64,000 nt of DNA from NCBI GenBank assembly GCA_000497125.2, contig CM035318.1:988001-1052000 (forward strand). Reading direction: 5' to 3'. Shown in pieces: positions 1 through 12,808 of the stretch. Under the pieces are notes generated by a model, which saw nothing but the letters and a program-made list of their open reading frames with translations, did no database searches and had not been told where the DNA came from. Each line of letters opens with the position of its first letter. The first letter of the stretch is position 1. Made by a program: the position numbers and the translations under genes. Source of the DNA: Spironucleus salmonicida. Lineage: Eukaryota; Fornicata; Diplomonadida; Hexamitidae.

Positions 1-1
1 A

Positions 2-1780
2 TGCAATTTGAGCAATAATCAAATTTTGACTGGAAATTTTGTCTGCCCAATGCTAAATTCACTTAAATTAGCTAATAACAATCTAAATTCAATTCAATTT
101 TCCACTCCTTTACTTTCAATACTACATTTAAATCATAATAACGATTTTGATTAAACGATCGATTTTAGCTAATTCCAATTTTTGAAGGATCTCAATTTAT
201 AATATACGAAATTACATTTTCCGTTTTAAAACATAAACTTGAATTACCTAGAATTACTTATTTTAAACACATAATAATTATAATATGAAAATTGTTTTTT
301 CCCTTTTTTGAAAAAAATTGAAATGGAATTACTGCCATTTCCGGATGATTTCACGCACGCAATTTGCGATTTCAACGTCGTTTTTCCTAATATCGAAATC
401 ATAAATTTCACAAACTCAATTTCTGCCCTTCCAATTTCTTTTAAAAACATTTTAATTTCCGCGTTTCCAAATTTAAAATCTTTCCAATAAACCGAAATTT
501 CTCTTAGGCCGATCTCCAGCAAATACGAAAATTCGTTCGTTTTCAGCTTCATAAATTGCATGCCTTTATATCAGTTCCCTTCCTTTCCGGGTAGATTTTT
601 TAATTATGCAATAACGAATTTAGGAATGGATGAACTCCGTTTAATTTTGACAGATTTAAACATCGTTGACGTCTCTGAATCAGAAACTAAAAATGATTAA
701 AATGCGATTTTTTCATACTTTTTGAACCTTTTTGGATTTTCTAGAAGCGAAAAATCTAAATCAAATTTGATTCAAATCGAAATTAGCAAAAAATTGATTG
801 TAGAAGTTGCACGATTACGGGCATTATATCAGCGCAGAAACAACTATTTTTAAAATTAAATTATTGTGAGTAGACGATTTTATCGCAATTTTGAGGCCAT
901 TGGGAGCGTTAAAATTTAAAAATTCTATAGAAAAATTGTTGTGGAGCGTATTTTAGTATTAACTATTAATAAATGTATAATAATAAATAAATTGTTTAAA
1001 CAAAAAATTATTGAAAAATTGGAATAAAAAAAGAACGAAATCGAAGAATTCAATTATAAAATATAACAAGAAGAAGAAGAGCGTTAATTAGTTCTTTAAA
1101 AGGCAGAATCTGAGCGACAAAAGCTGGCAGAAGCTGCAGCTTTATAGTACAAAATCGCCGAATTTGGAAAAGTGGTTACGGCTATATAGCAGTAAATCCA
1201 ATATAAGTAAACGTTGTAAGAACATCTACTAAAGTATACAATTTAAATTTAGAAATTTTTCAAACGCTTTAAATTCCGCTCTAGCCTTAACTAGAAGCTT
1301 CTCATAGCGCGGCAGGCGCTAAACCTCAAAAAAGCTAATCTCGCTAATACATTTTCAGCCATAAATGAGCTCTTCGCGAACGATTTTGACGACGAATTAC
1401 CTAGTTTTGGGAATGAAAAATCTAATTCTAATTCAAATTCGAATTTCGATGATGACCTGAATTAAATGGATCTCTCCGGATACTTGAAAGACGCAGAAAA
1501 AACAGTATAGCACATTGATATTCCAATAATTGTCCTGTAGAATCACACTCCACTTCGTCAAATTAAACCGGACACAGTTATATCTCATAACGAAATTGTC
1601 AGTCCGCGCCGTTTATCGGCAATCGAGAAAGCCCATAACGCGGGATGGAACTTCGACACGGAACAGGCGGCTGAGGCGTGGCTGCGGCGCTAGAAAAAGG
1701 CGAAGCAGCAGCTGAACCAGAACACGCAGCTGAGCGCGACGCAGAAGTACGAAAAGATCGTCAACAAGCGCCGTGAGTGA
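2..1780 (+). CDS. Leucine-rich-repeat / coiled-coil protein (5' part outside window)
   Basis: The frame is open from the left edge to a TGA at 1778-1780 when TAA/TAG are read as Gln. The first ~70 residues show LRR spacing (LSNNQI, LKLANNNLNSI, LHLNHN), so this is probably a cytosolic recognition or scaffold protein. A middle region contains a possible IQ-like segment (VKIQKFYRK). It is followed by a long Gln/Glu/Lys-rich coiled coil (about 950-1270) and an acidic, Asn/Ser-rich linker. The C-terminal end becomes GC-richer and uses CAG rather than TAR for Gln. The start codon lies left of the window. It converges on the next gene with only 13 bases between the two stops. LRR identity is a pattern call; the specific function is unknown. 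Confidence 0.75.
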
Positions 1781-1793
1781 ATAAAACAGACAA

Positions 1794-3437
1794 TCACAGG
1801 TCGAACTCGTCATTGACTTTTATCGCTTTCCGGGACTTGAACTGCACCCCTACTTTAAATTTCATAATATAATAAACAACTAAGGCAATAAAAGAAATCG
1901 CAATTACAATTCCTGTATACAATAACCTATTTTACAAAATTCCATAATTCTGGTTAAATGTGTTCAGAATTGTCACAGTTTACCCCCTGCCACCGGTAGA
2001 AAACGTAATGTGCATTTCAAGTTTTTACTTAAAAGCAGCATTTGCTTGCTGCTAGCAGGCGGATGCGCAGGGCACGCAAATCGACGAGACTGTCATCGAG
2101 TAGTTAAGCTTTTGCGAAATCACCATTCCCCCGTACTCAATTTTGAAGACAGTTGGTTACGCCGTCAGGTACGGGCACTGCGTTGAGAAGGTATTCTGCG
2201 TGAGATTTACGCAGATTGCGTCTGCGCGCAGCGCACTCGACACCTCTGCCCAGCACGTGTTCTCGACCCGTGAAATCAACTGCGATGAGTAGAGATAAAT
2301 GGTATTGCTATCGTCGTAAAAATAGTAGTGGACCAGAATGTCGACTTCGGCCAAGTTGAGTCTCTGCAGCATACGTAACAGCGCCGTGCAGGAGCCATTA
2401 TCGCTGTCGTCGTCGCAGACGATTCCACGGTTTATTTCGCTGAAGTTGAAAGAGTTGCCTTCGAAAAAGAGGTTGCTGATCGTTTCCTGTGTAATTTGGC
2501 TGAAAATCTGATACCTGAGTTAAATTCGCTTCATCTGCGGTATGTAGAGTGTGTTCAGCTCCTCTGAGTTCTCGAGTCCGTCGGCCGTTATGATGAAGCG
2601 ATCTGACCAGACCGTAAAAATCGCGTTCTGGTACATTGCCTGGAGTTAGTGGCTTTGGATTAGCGAGATACTGGCCTGTTTGGCCACTGTAATTTCGTTA
2701 AATGCGACGTAGAAGTAAATTATTAGGGTATTGAAGCTGCTGTATACATATTCTGAGAAATCCTGCTTGATAACTTGCGTGAAGTAGCCAGTGAAGCTTT
2801 CTTCAACGTAAATGTCGTTTCCATCTTCGTCTTTTGCGTTAAAGCTCATCTCTTGAACGTTGTTGTTGGTGTCATAGAACTTAATTTAAAATTTTATTGT
2901 CGGGTTAGAATCATAAGGGCATTATCCAGAAGAAAAGATAACAAATTTGGCTTCAGTTGCTGATAAAAATACTTATGAGCGACCGCTGTCATAACAGTTA
3001 GAATATGTTGGATGTGTTATCATTATTTTACCAACTGGTAGTTTAGTTTTACGAATAAGCGATCTTATCGTAATAGATGCTACTTCAGTGTTTTAAATAA
3101 ATTTGCAGCTAGTATCGGCTCCTATAACTGGGCAGCTATAGCAGATTTATTTATCATTCTTGTAATCAAACACTTCAATCTGCCCTCTTATAACATTGTC
3201 AGGATAGTCGGAAACTTGTATTTCTAGATAAATCCCTTTCGGTATTTGATCGCATAAAGGGTTATGCTACATGTCAAAGATAACGCACATTTAACTAGTG
3301 TCAATATTTACCTAAAGCATGTTATTTCTACCATAGCAGTTATCTAACTCCACCTATTTATAGTATTTATCTTCTTCCTACTAGATGTCTGCTTAAAGGA
3401 TAAACTGGGTAGCAATATTTCCCAATATAATCAGCAT
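1794..3437 (-). CDS. Single-pass type I membrane protein, cysteine-containing ectodomain
   Basis: A 547-codon frame runs from ATG 3437 to TGA 1794 using TAR as Gln. The N terminus (MLIILGNIATQFIL) resembles a signal peptide. The bulk is a Thr/Tyr/Asp-rich, beta-looking extracellular region with scattered Cys. Near the C terminus is one hydrophobic helix (LLYTGIVIAISFIALVVYYI) followed by a short basic tail. This predicts a surface or secretory-pathway protein anchored once in the membrane. I do not recognise the family. The start was chosen because an A-rich, AT-rich leader precedes this first ATG and the upstream frame becomes low complexity. It converges tail-to-tail with the LRR gene at 1780. 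Confidence 0.7.
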
Positions 3438-4686
3438 TTTTAATAAGTTAAAATTATTTAATAATGTAGAGTTTATTATGACTTTTAGGTTTTACGAGAA
3501 AAAATTAATTAATAATTTATTATTTATTTATTATTATCAAAAATTCAATTTCTAGAGAAAAATGAATTTTGTTTTTACTATACTATAAATATACCGAAGG
3601 TTAATACTAATTCTCAAACTTACAGAAAAATCAGTAATACTTAGTTTAGTATGAATACTGTATTCTTAATAAACTATTATAAATAATATTCATTGTTTAT
3701 AGTAATAATTATAAAACCGACATTACAAAAAAAATTAAAATTTACTTTTTTATTGGGATAAAATAAGCTGAGACATTTATAAACAAAACTTTACTGTAAT
3801 CTTTATACCAAAATAATATGGGCTTTGTAAACTCCATGTTATCATTTTCTTATCTTGAAAATTTTAAAACGATGAGACAATACGCCAATTATTTAATAAC
3901 GATACTCATTTGTATATATTCTCAGTATTCAATAGAAATTCATAATTATAGGAAAATTTATAAGTAATGTGAAAATATTAATACAACATAGAGATAGCAA
4001 TCCTAAATAAATTTAGTAATGACAATTATAATAAATATAATAGAAATTAGTATGAGAAGTAAAGATTACGAGCCAAAAGATGAATGTACCATTTTCTTAA
4101 CCTTAATATTGTACATATATAATTGCACATGGCTTTCAGTATGTAACATTAAATTATTTAAAACTAAAACTGCGATCTCGTACGTATTTAATCTTATTTT
4201 TTTGATTTACAAACTTTGTTTTCTCTTGACGATACTGTTTTAATTTACTAATAACTCATAAAAACACCTTACGTTTGGTAAATGACTATATTATTCGATG
4301 ATAATAATTGTAAAGATAAATTAAATCTGTACTCATCAGCAACTTTATATTTTAAAATGTTACCTAAATTTAACTAATGCTATTATATTCCATCCCACCA
4401 TCTTATTTAAACTTTTCAGTAAACATGACTCGTTTGCTCTGAATAATCCAATTTATCTTTGAACAACCCAAATAATACTTATAGAAAATGAACTAGCCCT
4501 ACTGAATACCCACTCATTTACCCCGATTCTATAAGTCAGCTATTCTGCACAGGATCATTCATCAAAACCCAAATTTCCAGTTTTTATAATTTTATATAAT
4601 ATTAAAATATAATATTGATATTTACCATTTAAACTAATTCCATAAAACTATATTATAATTATTATACAATTATCATTATAAACCAA
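3438..4686. other. AT-rich intergenic stretch
   Basis: No family-recognisable reading frame. A hydrophobic open frame beginning at 4019 (+) can be extended to about 90 codons, but its composition follows the local AT bias and I do not support it as a gene. Confidence 0.5.
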
Positions 4687-5961
4687 TCACGCCCATTTGT
4701 AAATGCCGATGCCAAACGCCAAAATGATTATAGCAATCCCCACACCCATATAGATCGCGCAGGCGACCTGACCCCTAAGACTACCCTCTTTGCGGTATAC
4801 CTTGCCCGCGAACAGCGCCGGGAAGATGAACCCCAGGCTCCCACCAGCGACGGTGCTCGTGAAATCCAAAACGGTGTCAACGGAGTGCACGAAGAGGCCA
4901 ATAGCGAGCGAAACACCCACAATGCTACAGCTGATGATAACGCTCTTCCAGTACGCCACTTCTTTGACGTTCCAAATTAGACTTTCCATTCCTTTTCGCA
5001 TCGCGTAGACGGGGAGCGGAAAATGGCATATCATGAAGAAGAGGAGGCTCGAATTTGCAATTTCTGCGAGGATCGTGTGCGGCAGGTTCGAGAGGATGTC
5101 GGGCTGCGTGAGTTTCTCGAACGCGAAATACCCGAAAAAGCCCACCAGGAGGTACGTGCAGACGACCAAAAGCGACGTCGAGAATAGCACCTTGCACGCG
5201 TTTTTCTCGCGGTTTTAGAGTTCGCAGTACAGGTTCACGAAGTTGTACTGCGCCGAGTAGGCGTGGATCGAGAGCGAGAGCGCGAACAGCGACTTCAGAT
5301 TCACCTGGAAGGCCTGAACGTTGAGCGGCTGAATTTTGAGTTTTCTGAACAGAATAATCGCTAGAACGAGAGTTATGTAAAAGAACACAACAAGAATGGC
5401 GTAGGACACGAATTTGAGCATTTTAAGCTGTTTCAGGAAGCATAGCGGCAGGATCAGGAGCAGGGTTGCTCCTGTGGTAGCCAGGTTTCTGTAGAGTTCT
5501 TGGTCTTGACCAAAAAACCACATATTGTCTTTAATTACTACGACATAGCTGATTAGCGCTCCTTATATGAAAATAAGCTGCATAAGAACTGATATAATGC
5601 CTAAAATCTTGTTGTTGAAAAGTGCAAATGTTAGTTGGTTGAATTGGAATTTTTAGGTTGCATCGCATGCCTTTTTGAGCATAAAAAATGAAATTAGCGC
5701 TAAAACAGCAAAGGAAATAGAGATTAGTGGCCCCATAATATAACCGGCTACTGAAAAAATATACGGAATCGTAAGGACGCCGGATCCAAGCGTCGAGTTA
5801 ATAAAGTTGAAGATGCAGGCTGTGGGGGATTGTGATTTTGAGGGTTCTTGCATTTTTTCTAACTCTTTAGTTAGTTCGTCGATTTGCTCCATTTCAAGCG
5901 AATTTGATAGCATTGACTAGGCCGTTAGAATGGACCAGACACGTGAGCGCTATTCTGGCAT
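4687..5961 (-). CDS. AAAP-family amino-acid transporter
   Basis: A 424-aa multi-pass protein of the Aa_trans (amino acid/auxin permease) family, expected to move amino acids across the plasma or lysosome-like membrane. The family signature after a short acidic N tail is clear: NSTLGSGVLTIPYIFSVAGY, then about ten further hydrophobic helices ending in FGIGIYKWA before TGA 4687. Three segments are joined by TAA/TAG codons read as Gln (for example 5215-5217). The first ATG at 5961 was taken because AT-rich leader sequence lies directly upstream; the next ATG at 5913 would shorten the tail by 16 residues without touching the permease core. Length is normal for the family. Confidence 0.88.
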
Positions 5962-6276
5962 TTCTAGATTCGGTGAGAGAGTTTGGAATGTAAAAATATA
6001 TATTATCGTATATTATTAAATAATTAATAGAAACTGAAACAGTAAAATCACTAAAAGTATCAAATATATATATAATTATTATTATATAGAAGGAAAGAAA
6101 TGAATTGTTGATTTAACGAATTGTTAAAATAGAATATTAACTGCTTTATTAAATTATACGTTATAAACAAAAAATAATTATTGAAATAATATTAAAATAG
6201 GTTATCAAAGAATTAAAAATAACCTCTGGTAAAACTTATAGGTTTATTATTATATAATCATTATACTATTCTAAAA
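5962..6276. other. AT-rich divergent intergenic region
   Basis: Separates the amino-acid transporter (leftward) from the small rightward gene at 6277. Read on the minus strand, TTTTTACATTCCA occurs ~15-30 bases before the transporter ATG, resembling the leader of the HMG-box gene at 37013. Otherwise simple AT-rich sequence. Confidence 0.4.
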
Positions 6277-6690
6277 ATGGCTTCAAAATAAAATACTATG
6301 AATTTTGCATTCAACCTTGATACTAAATTTTCAAAGGTTGGATACTAGTTAACATAGTCTACTGATGATCAATATTTATCACAATATCCCATTCTTATCA
6401 CAACAAAACAGCAGTTAAACAAAATTAAAAGTGATGAGTTATAAAAATAATAATAGAGAAAGTAATCCTAGAAAGATTTAGAAGAGAGAAATAAAACTCA
6501 AACCTTTCACTACTCTGAAATAAATGATAAAGAGCTTTAAGAAATGGAGGTAACAATTTAAAACTTGAAATGCAAAGTTATTAAAACAAAAATGCGTAAA
6601 TTACCACAAGCAAGTACTATAATATTAAAAGGTGTGAAATAAACGAGAACGGTGAGCTTGGCTTGTTTAACAAAATTTAACCTAGAATGA
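6277..6690 (+). CDS. Small hypothetical protein, charged with a basic C terminus
   Basis: A 137-codon TGA-only frame from ATG 6277 to TGA 6688-6690. The product is hydrophilic: a Gln/Lys/Glu-rich middle (QQQRKQSQKDLEERNK) that could form a short coiled coil, followed by a more regular C-terminal piece (MRKLPQASTIILKGVKQTRT). No known family is recognised. Composition is protein-like, not simply AT-driven, and the ATG follows a typical AT-rich leader. Length alone is not significant under a TGA-only code, so this is a moderate call. Confidence 0.45.
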
Positions 6691-7271
6691 AAGAAAGCTA
6701 TTAGCCAATATGAATATGTAGACCATAAAGGATTCATATTAAGTATTAAATATTGAATTATAATTAATTTATATCCTAGTTAAAATAGTGGATATGCTTA
6801 TTTAATTATTAACGTTTAATATGAAAAGAGTTAAAATGTAATTTTTAATGGATGACTATATTTTTTAATAATACATGATGATTATTGTAGATTAATATTT
6901 AGATTTACATAATTATTTTTGCTAGAGATTGATGGTAATTTCTCATATTTTTCGTAATGTTAGTATACGTATTTTCATTTTTACAATGATAAAAAATTTA
7001 AGAGTAACTAGTCATATTATTATTTTATTTAGTATACATCCGTTAAATAAGTATTATGCAAATATATTAGCATTCTATAATAGCTTAATCTAGTATCTAT
7101 GATTTGAAAAGAGAATTAAGCTTAGTCGAAAGACTTGTAGTATATTTATTAAAACTTATTGCTAATTATCATTATAGTAATAACTATTTAAATATTAACT
7201 TTACCTATTTCAAGTATTTAGTTACATTGTAATTCATAGGCACTTGATACTACAGAAAATTATTTAGAACA
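6691..7271. other. AT-rich intergenic stretch
   Basis: No supported gene. Open frames here translate into Ile/Leu/Tyr-rich strings that mirror base composition. Confidence 0.5.
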
Positions 7272-8720
7272 TCAAATCAAATTCTCATTCTCATCTTCTA
7301 CAACAACTCTAACCATACTTGGTTTGTACCCAATTTTATATTTTTCAGTCTCTGAGGCTCCAATCTTCAGCCATGCTAATAACCCATTAATAATCGATAA
7401 TGGAACAAAAAATAGGAAACATATTAGATATCCAAATTATTCAGCACTTTTACCTGTATAATACTTTGCAGTTAGTTATTAGATCATACTAAACATGTTC
7501 AAGGAAAGAGAATGTCCTATTGTTCTGCAAACAGTTGGCACTGCACTAAGATTAGAGTAGTGTTTAAAAGGAATAGAGAGTAATAGTAATGGATAAACGA
7601 CAGTATAAATAATTTAACAAAATACTTAAATACAACAATACAAGATATAAAATGTATTTTTATCATACTGAGTAAAAAATATACCAATTGATAATAAAAC
7701 TATTGAAATAGTTGAGGCTAAAATTATATGATAATTTAATACCTTAGTTTATATAATTGGGATGATTATTGAAATTATGAGACTAAAAGATGCAATTAGT
7801 GTAAAAATAAATGAAGACATAGTAGTTGGTTCGTGAATAAGTGCTGAATATTACGGTAGAATATAATTTAGAGCTGATAAAATAATATTATTGTTAAAAT
7901 CAACTATTATAATTTATAACAAAGGTTATACCGATATAGCACTAGGAATAAGTGGGTTTTATACTTTTTTTTCTGTAAAGATCAAAAGTAATGAGAATAC
8001 TACAAATAGAACGAAAATAGTTACTGCTATATAATAATACCCAATGGATATGAATGTGAAGGCTAAACATAATGCTCCAATACTTAGGATTATACAAAAT
8101 GACCCTAGAATATCTTACTGAATTTTTATTGGCGATGAATTATTTTAAAAAAAAAGTAGGCAAAAAAATCCGATAAGAGATAAACAAGCCATAACCAAAT
8201 AAGAATATTTGTAATATAAATATTAAATTATAGCTCCAGATATTATTGGAGTTATTAACGAAATTACTTGAGTGATAACAACAGATATCTAAATATAAGA
8301 TTTTTAATTTGTTTCCATAGGAAGGACTTTATACATCACATACCTACTCGCTGATATACCTGCAAAACCTACTCCTAATATCAGGCGTATTGATAACATT
8401 AACCAAAAAATTGATTTAGTCATAAAAAAAGTAATTTGTAATAGAAATATCAACATAGTAGAAATTTTAAATACCAATACATACCCTAATCTTTAGCAAA
8501 TTCTAGAAATTGGAATTACTGTAGCAGCAGTTAATAAAGTTGTAATTGATCCTAACCACTACACCGTTGATCTCGAAAGGTCTAATTCGTGCTAAATTCT
8601 AGGCAATGCAATATCTAATGTTTAAGAGTCTAAAAACGAGATACAAAATGTGATAGCAATTATTGGAAATGAGGTTTATATCTTACCCTATCCAGGTCTG
8701 AGTGATGCTGGGTATTTCAT
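7272..8720 (-). CDS. Major facilitator superfamily transporter, drug:H+ antiporter-like
   Basis: A 482-aa frame hidden under the standard code because about 25 Gln codons are TAA/TAG. The N-terminal half shows MFS (DHA2-like) hallmarks: DIALPRIQHEL in helix 1, a VQWLGSITTLLTAATVIP helix 2, the loop SRICQRLGYVLVF at the usual GxxxDRxGRR position, and IRLILGVGFAG in helix 4. Roughly 12-14 hydrophobic helices follow. The conserved loop Asp is replaced, so the family motif is degenerate. Expected role is proton-coupled export of small molecules at the plasma membrane; substrate cannot be inferred. The start ATG 8720 is preceded by AT-rich sequence and the stop is TGA 7272. Confidence 0.82.
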
Positions 8721-8902
8721 TTATTATACGTAAACTTTATATAGTAAATCAGTATATTATAGTAGTGTTATTATACTTTTTTGTGTATCAATAATCTTTA
8801 CCCATATTTATTTCATATAAAACAAACCTATATTTACTAACAGAGCGCAATAACCCATCTATAAGTAAATTAAAAAACTTGTTAATCACCCCTTTAGCAA
8901 GC

Positions 8903-10165
8903 TCACAGCTTTTTCTCACCGCACTCCATGCAGAATTTTGCTGTCTATCCAGCGTAAGGTGTACCACATTCATGGCAAAACTTGGCCCCAGATGGGCTCA
9001 TAACTGAATTTTGCGGAGGTCTCGCGGCCGAATTCGACCCCAAAACTCCTCTTGGTGCTATTCCGCCTGCAACAGGTGCTTTTGGAGCAGCGGCTCCTCT
9101 AGATTGAGGTACCGCCGGTACCCTCTACTAGCTAGCTGTATTCGCAGCTAAACTCACCCTAGGCTACTTGGTTGCCTACCCCATTCCGACCTTAGCCCTA
9201 TCAGTGCTGCCACCAACGGGAGCATATTAAACGAAGTTTTCCAATCCTTTGCAGATAGTTTCGTGCTTTTCGATTCTGTCTTTTGCGAAACCTCTTCCAC
9301 ACCGCTTGCATGCAATTCTGCCGTCTGTCATTGCCTGGGCAGCGAACGGATCAACCGGCCGTTTTGGAGCAGTTTGTGGTTTCTTCACTGCGCCTTTAGC
9401 TCCGGAAAATTTGCTAGGGGCGGCGCCCATAGTGTCGTAACGGGCAGGATCGAATCCCGTGCGAGCCCATTCTGCATCAGTTTTATCCTTTTTATGGAAT
9501 TCATCAGGGCCTGGTGGAGGACCATGTCTGAGCTTATTGCAGATTTTCTCATGAGCAGCAATTCGATTCATTGCAAACTTCCTACCACAGCGGGAGCATC
9601 CCATTCGGTCGTCGTTGGAAGTGTCCTGTTGAGCATATTCTTCAACTTGTTGGCTAGCGCCTCTTTGTCCACCAATTGTACCAGAGTTAGTTTCAGGACG
9701 CCTTAAAGGGAGATCCTATGGGGCGTCGAGAGGACTTCCAATGCCTTTTTAGGTATCCATCATTGTACCAGCTTTTGCGACCATTTGACCAGGTTTAATT
9801 GTTCCACGTAGTTCCGCTTTCTTTATTGGCGCGTTAGCTTTTCGGATTGGGCCTTCCCCGTCACATTCATTGATGTGGTCTGCAAGAGCTATCGGAGGAT
9901 AGGCCCGTGTGCACTTAGGGCAAGGCTACCAGGTGGCCTAGAAGTGCTTTGACGCATGGTTATTGTAATTGATTAGCGATATTTTAGGGGGGACGGGCCA
10001 TTCTTCAATTTCAGGTGGATAGAGGAGCTGGATTCTGTAACTTTAGTAAAGTACGTCGACCATTTTAACAATTTTAAGTCTGCAGTTTTTTTCATGAGGA
10101 ACTATGTCATGTTTGAACCATTTTTTGCCACAAAATCTGCAGACTAGACCGTTCTATACGTTCAT
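8903..10165 (-). CDS. C2HC zinc-finger protein with C-terminal zinc ribbon
   Basis: A 420-aa protein with four ZC2HC1-type fingers in order: LVCRFCGKKWFKHDIVPHEK-N-C (about residues 7-30), CPKC with the DHINEC half, CSRCGRKFAMNRIAAHEKIC, and CKRCGRGFAKDRIEKHETIC. Fingers 1-2 and 3-4 are separated by basic, Pro/Gly-rich linkers. The C terminus carries a two-knuckle zinc ribbon (FCHECGTPY ... FCMECGEKK). C2HC arrays of this type in other protists are often flagellar or cytoskeletal proteins, but that is only analogy. Start at ATG 10165 is supported by a CTCCAC element 8 bases upstream (10174-10179). Several Gln are TAR. Stop is TGA 8903. Confidence 0.85.
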
Positions 10166-11255
10166 AAGATGAAGTGGAGTGATAAAAATTTATAAAATAT
10201 TATATATAATAGTTATAAATGTTTTGCAAAAAAACTGTTTTTAAAATATATAATATAAATATCTATATATAAAAGCAAATGTAAGAAAAGTTAATCAATA
10301 AGATTTGTTAATGAATAATTGCCTAAATAGACCTTTAATACTTTTGGCTATTAAAATTTGAGTTTTAAATGTCCTAAATGAATCTTGAAAGTATTATTAG
10401 GTTCAAAATATATTAAAGGTTACATCATAGTTATTAAATATCACTAATAACTACATATTTAGTAAAATTAAAAATAAATCTTTCAAATAGAAAAAATTGT
10501 TTAAATTTTTATAATTATATATAAAAATAATATTTAAGCATAGATTATAAAAATAAGCGTTAGAACAAATAACAAGAATATTTACCATCTATAATCATCT
10601 AGTATTATAAATAGTTTTATTAATATTAATATTGTTATACAACTATCTTCCTGCCTAAAAATGTCTTTTATTTATATTTAAAATTGTATAGTAATTTTAG
10701 AATAATGCATACTTAAATTAGCATATTTTCTAGTTGAAATATAATTAATAATAATTGTATAGTAACCTACTCAATCGTATATGATTTGCGATCATAGAAT
10801 AGTAAGTGGCTGAGAATATGATATATTAAACAAATTATTTTGGTTTTATATGTAATATCAAGATATAAATAGAATTCTTTCTACCAACAGTATAATAAAG
10901 TTAAAGTATATATATTTATATAGGTTATAAATAACAGGATGTTATACTATCTGGTTAATTTATGTCTACTGTAGTATATTCATTTTTAGTTTCGTAAATA
11001 AACATACCAAAAAATATTAATATTTTAATTAATTAAGTAAAATGAATAGTAACATTTTAGCAGCTGACTTTGTTAGTAAATAAACATTATGGAGAAGTTT
11101 AGATTTAATTTATTTACACTAGTTATTAATATATATGTAAATAACTAACTAAAGAAAACAGACAATTATGTTTTTTAAAAGAATATTATTCTACCATAAA
11201 CTTATTTTATCCATTTAAAAGTATACAAGATTTAGATTAAATATAGTTGAATTTT
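10166..11255. other. AT-rich intergenic stretch
   Basis: About 1.1 kb of highly AT-rich sequence with no recognisable coding region apart from the degraded 5' end of the following MATE gene. A TGA-only frame at 11042 (+) of ~74 codons is not supported by composition. Confidence 0.5.
10174..10179 (-). promoter_or_regulatory. CTCCAC start-proximal element (C2HC gene)
   Basis: Reads CTCCAC on the coding strand, 8 bases before the ATG at 10165; same element as before several other genes in the window. Confidence 0.4.
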
Positions 11256-12808
11256 ACGGAAGATGATACAAGTGTTGATCTTCAGTAAGAATAGTTGATC
11301 AATAAATAGGAAATTTGTTAGACTTCAAAGGCTAAAAAAGATATAAGATACTTGAAAAATGGACAAATTTTTTAAGTATTAATTTACTAATCATTTAATA
11401 ACTTAATTGGGTTCATGATTACGACACTATATCTATTTGTAAACACTATATTTGTTGGATAATATCTTGGGGAGCCAGGGCTTGCATCTGCATCAGTTGG
11501 AAACCCATTTGAACTATTAATTTGTAATATAATAATCTAGTCCTTATCAGTTGGTGTTATATCATTAGTAGGTCCTGCATTAGGACAAAATAAATATAAC
11601 GAAGCTAGAAATTATGCAACTTAATTCTTTATGTTAGTTGTTATTTATAATATTATAGCACCAATTATTATTCTCCCATTAAAAGATTATATTACAGAGG
11701 ACTTGGAGCGACTACAGAACCAGTATTTACATATTTCTCTAATTATATGTGGATTATGTACTAAATTGGTATTCTGTCTTATAGCATTAATGTAGCTTTA
11801 CTTCCGTTGTTTCGATAAGAGAATAAGGTGAAAGAGGCAATGGTATGTTTAATTATTAGCTCTCTTCTTAATATCACTCTAGACGCATTATTTTTTAATA
11901 TCCTCATAGATAAACTTAAAATGTAGTGTGCAGCTATTTCAGTTGTTATATCCTAATTAGTAATAGATGTTTGGATTATATTTAATTTCTTTGGTGGGGT
12001 AAAATCTACTATCATTAAATTCGATAAGAAATATATAAAATTTAATAAATTCTTCCTAAAAACAACATTTAAATAGGCAGTGCCGGCAGCTTTCACTACT
12101 ATTCCAGTGATAATAGAGTAGACATTAACTAGTTACTAAATAGTAAGATATTCTGAAGATAAAACTACATAGAATCAGGCAATTTGGAGTATATTTTTGA
12201 GGCTTGTTTAACTAATGGTATAGCCAAGATTCGCTATATATTTTGGATTTTTAGCTATTTTATCATATAATTTATGATAGAGTTAGTTTAGGCGAGTTTA
12301 GAAATTGATCTAGTATGCTGATTGGATAACACTGGCATTTTTGTTTATTCTTTAGATAATAATTATTGGGTTGATGCCATATATAATAAAATTATTTGAT
12401 TCTGATTAAGAGTTCATTAATGAGGCTACTCCTACGCTTTGTATATGTTTCAGTGGTATGTTCCTATAAGGTTCGATATAATTTGTCTCAGGAGTTCTAT
12501 AAATGTAAAGAAAAGTATTTATGGCAACAGTTTTACAATTATTTAAACTAGCTATAGATCTAGTGGCTATATTTATAATACTAATTTACTTTGATATTAA
12601 GTGGATTTTTATAGCACCAAGTATAACAGAAATTGCTGGATTTTTGGTATCATAGATATTTACTTGGAAATAAACATTATACTTCAAATAATAAGCAGAT
12701 ATTTTAGAATATGATACTTTAAAAACAACAAATGTTTCAACATTTGCATTATAAATGGACCAATAAGGAAAGTCAACGCTAAAACCTTCTCCTCTTATTA
12801 AAGAATGA
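11256..12808 (+). pseudogene. MATE-family multidrug/metabolite exporter, apparently broken
   Basis: Two frames together spell a MATE (multi-antimicrobial extrusion) transporter. Frame one gives the typical first half: TLYLFVNTIFVGQYLGEPGL, SVGVISLVGPALGQNKYNEA. Around 11690-11705 the match moves to another frame (ATTEPVFTYFSNYMWIMY, YSINVALLPLFRQENKVKEA) and continues to TGA 12806-12808, with one in-frame TGA at 12275-12277 after AILSYNL where the family has an ordinary residue. No good ATG opens the first frame before 11415; ACGGAAGATGAT at 11256 may be a lost start. Either a decayed gene or an assembly with indel errors. A functional copy would export cationic compounds from the cell. Confidence 0.75.

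Noticed and set aside
8788-8973. 61-codon minus-strand frame MNVVHLTLDRQQNSAWSAVR...
   Set aside because: Its first half overlaps the zinc-ribbon end of the C2HC gene in another frame, and it has no family features.
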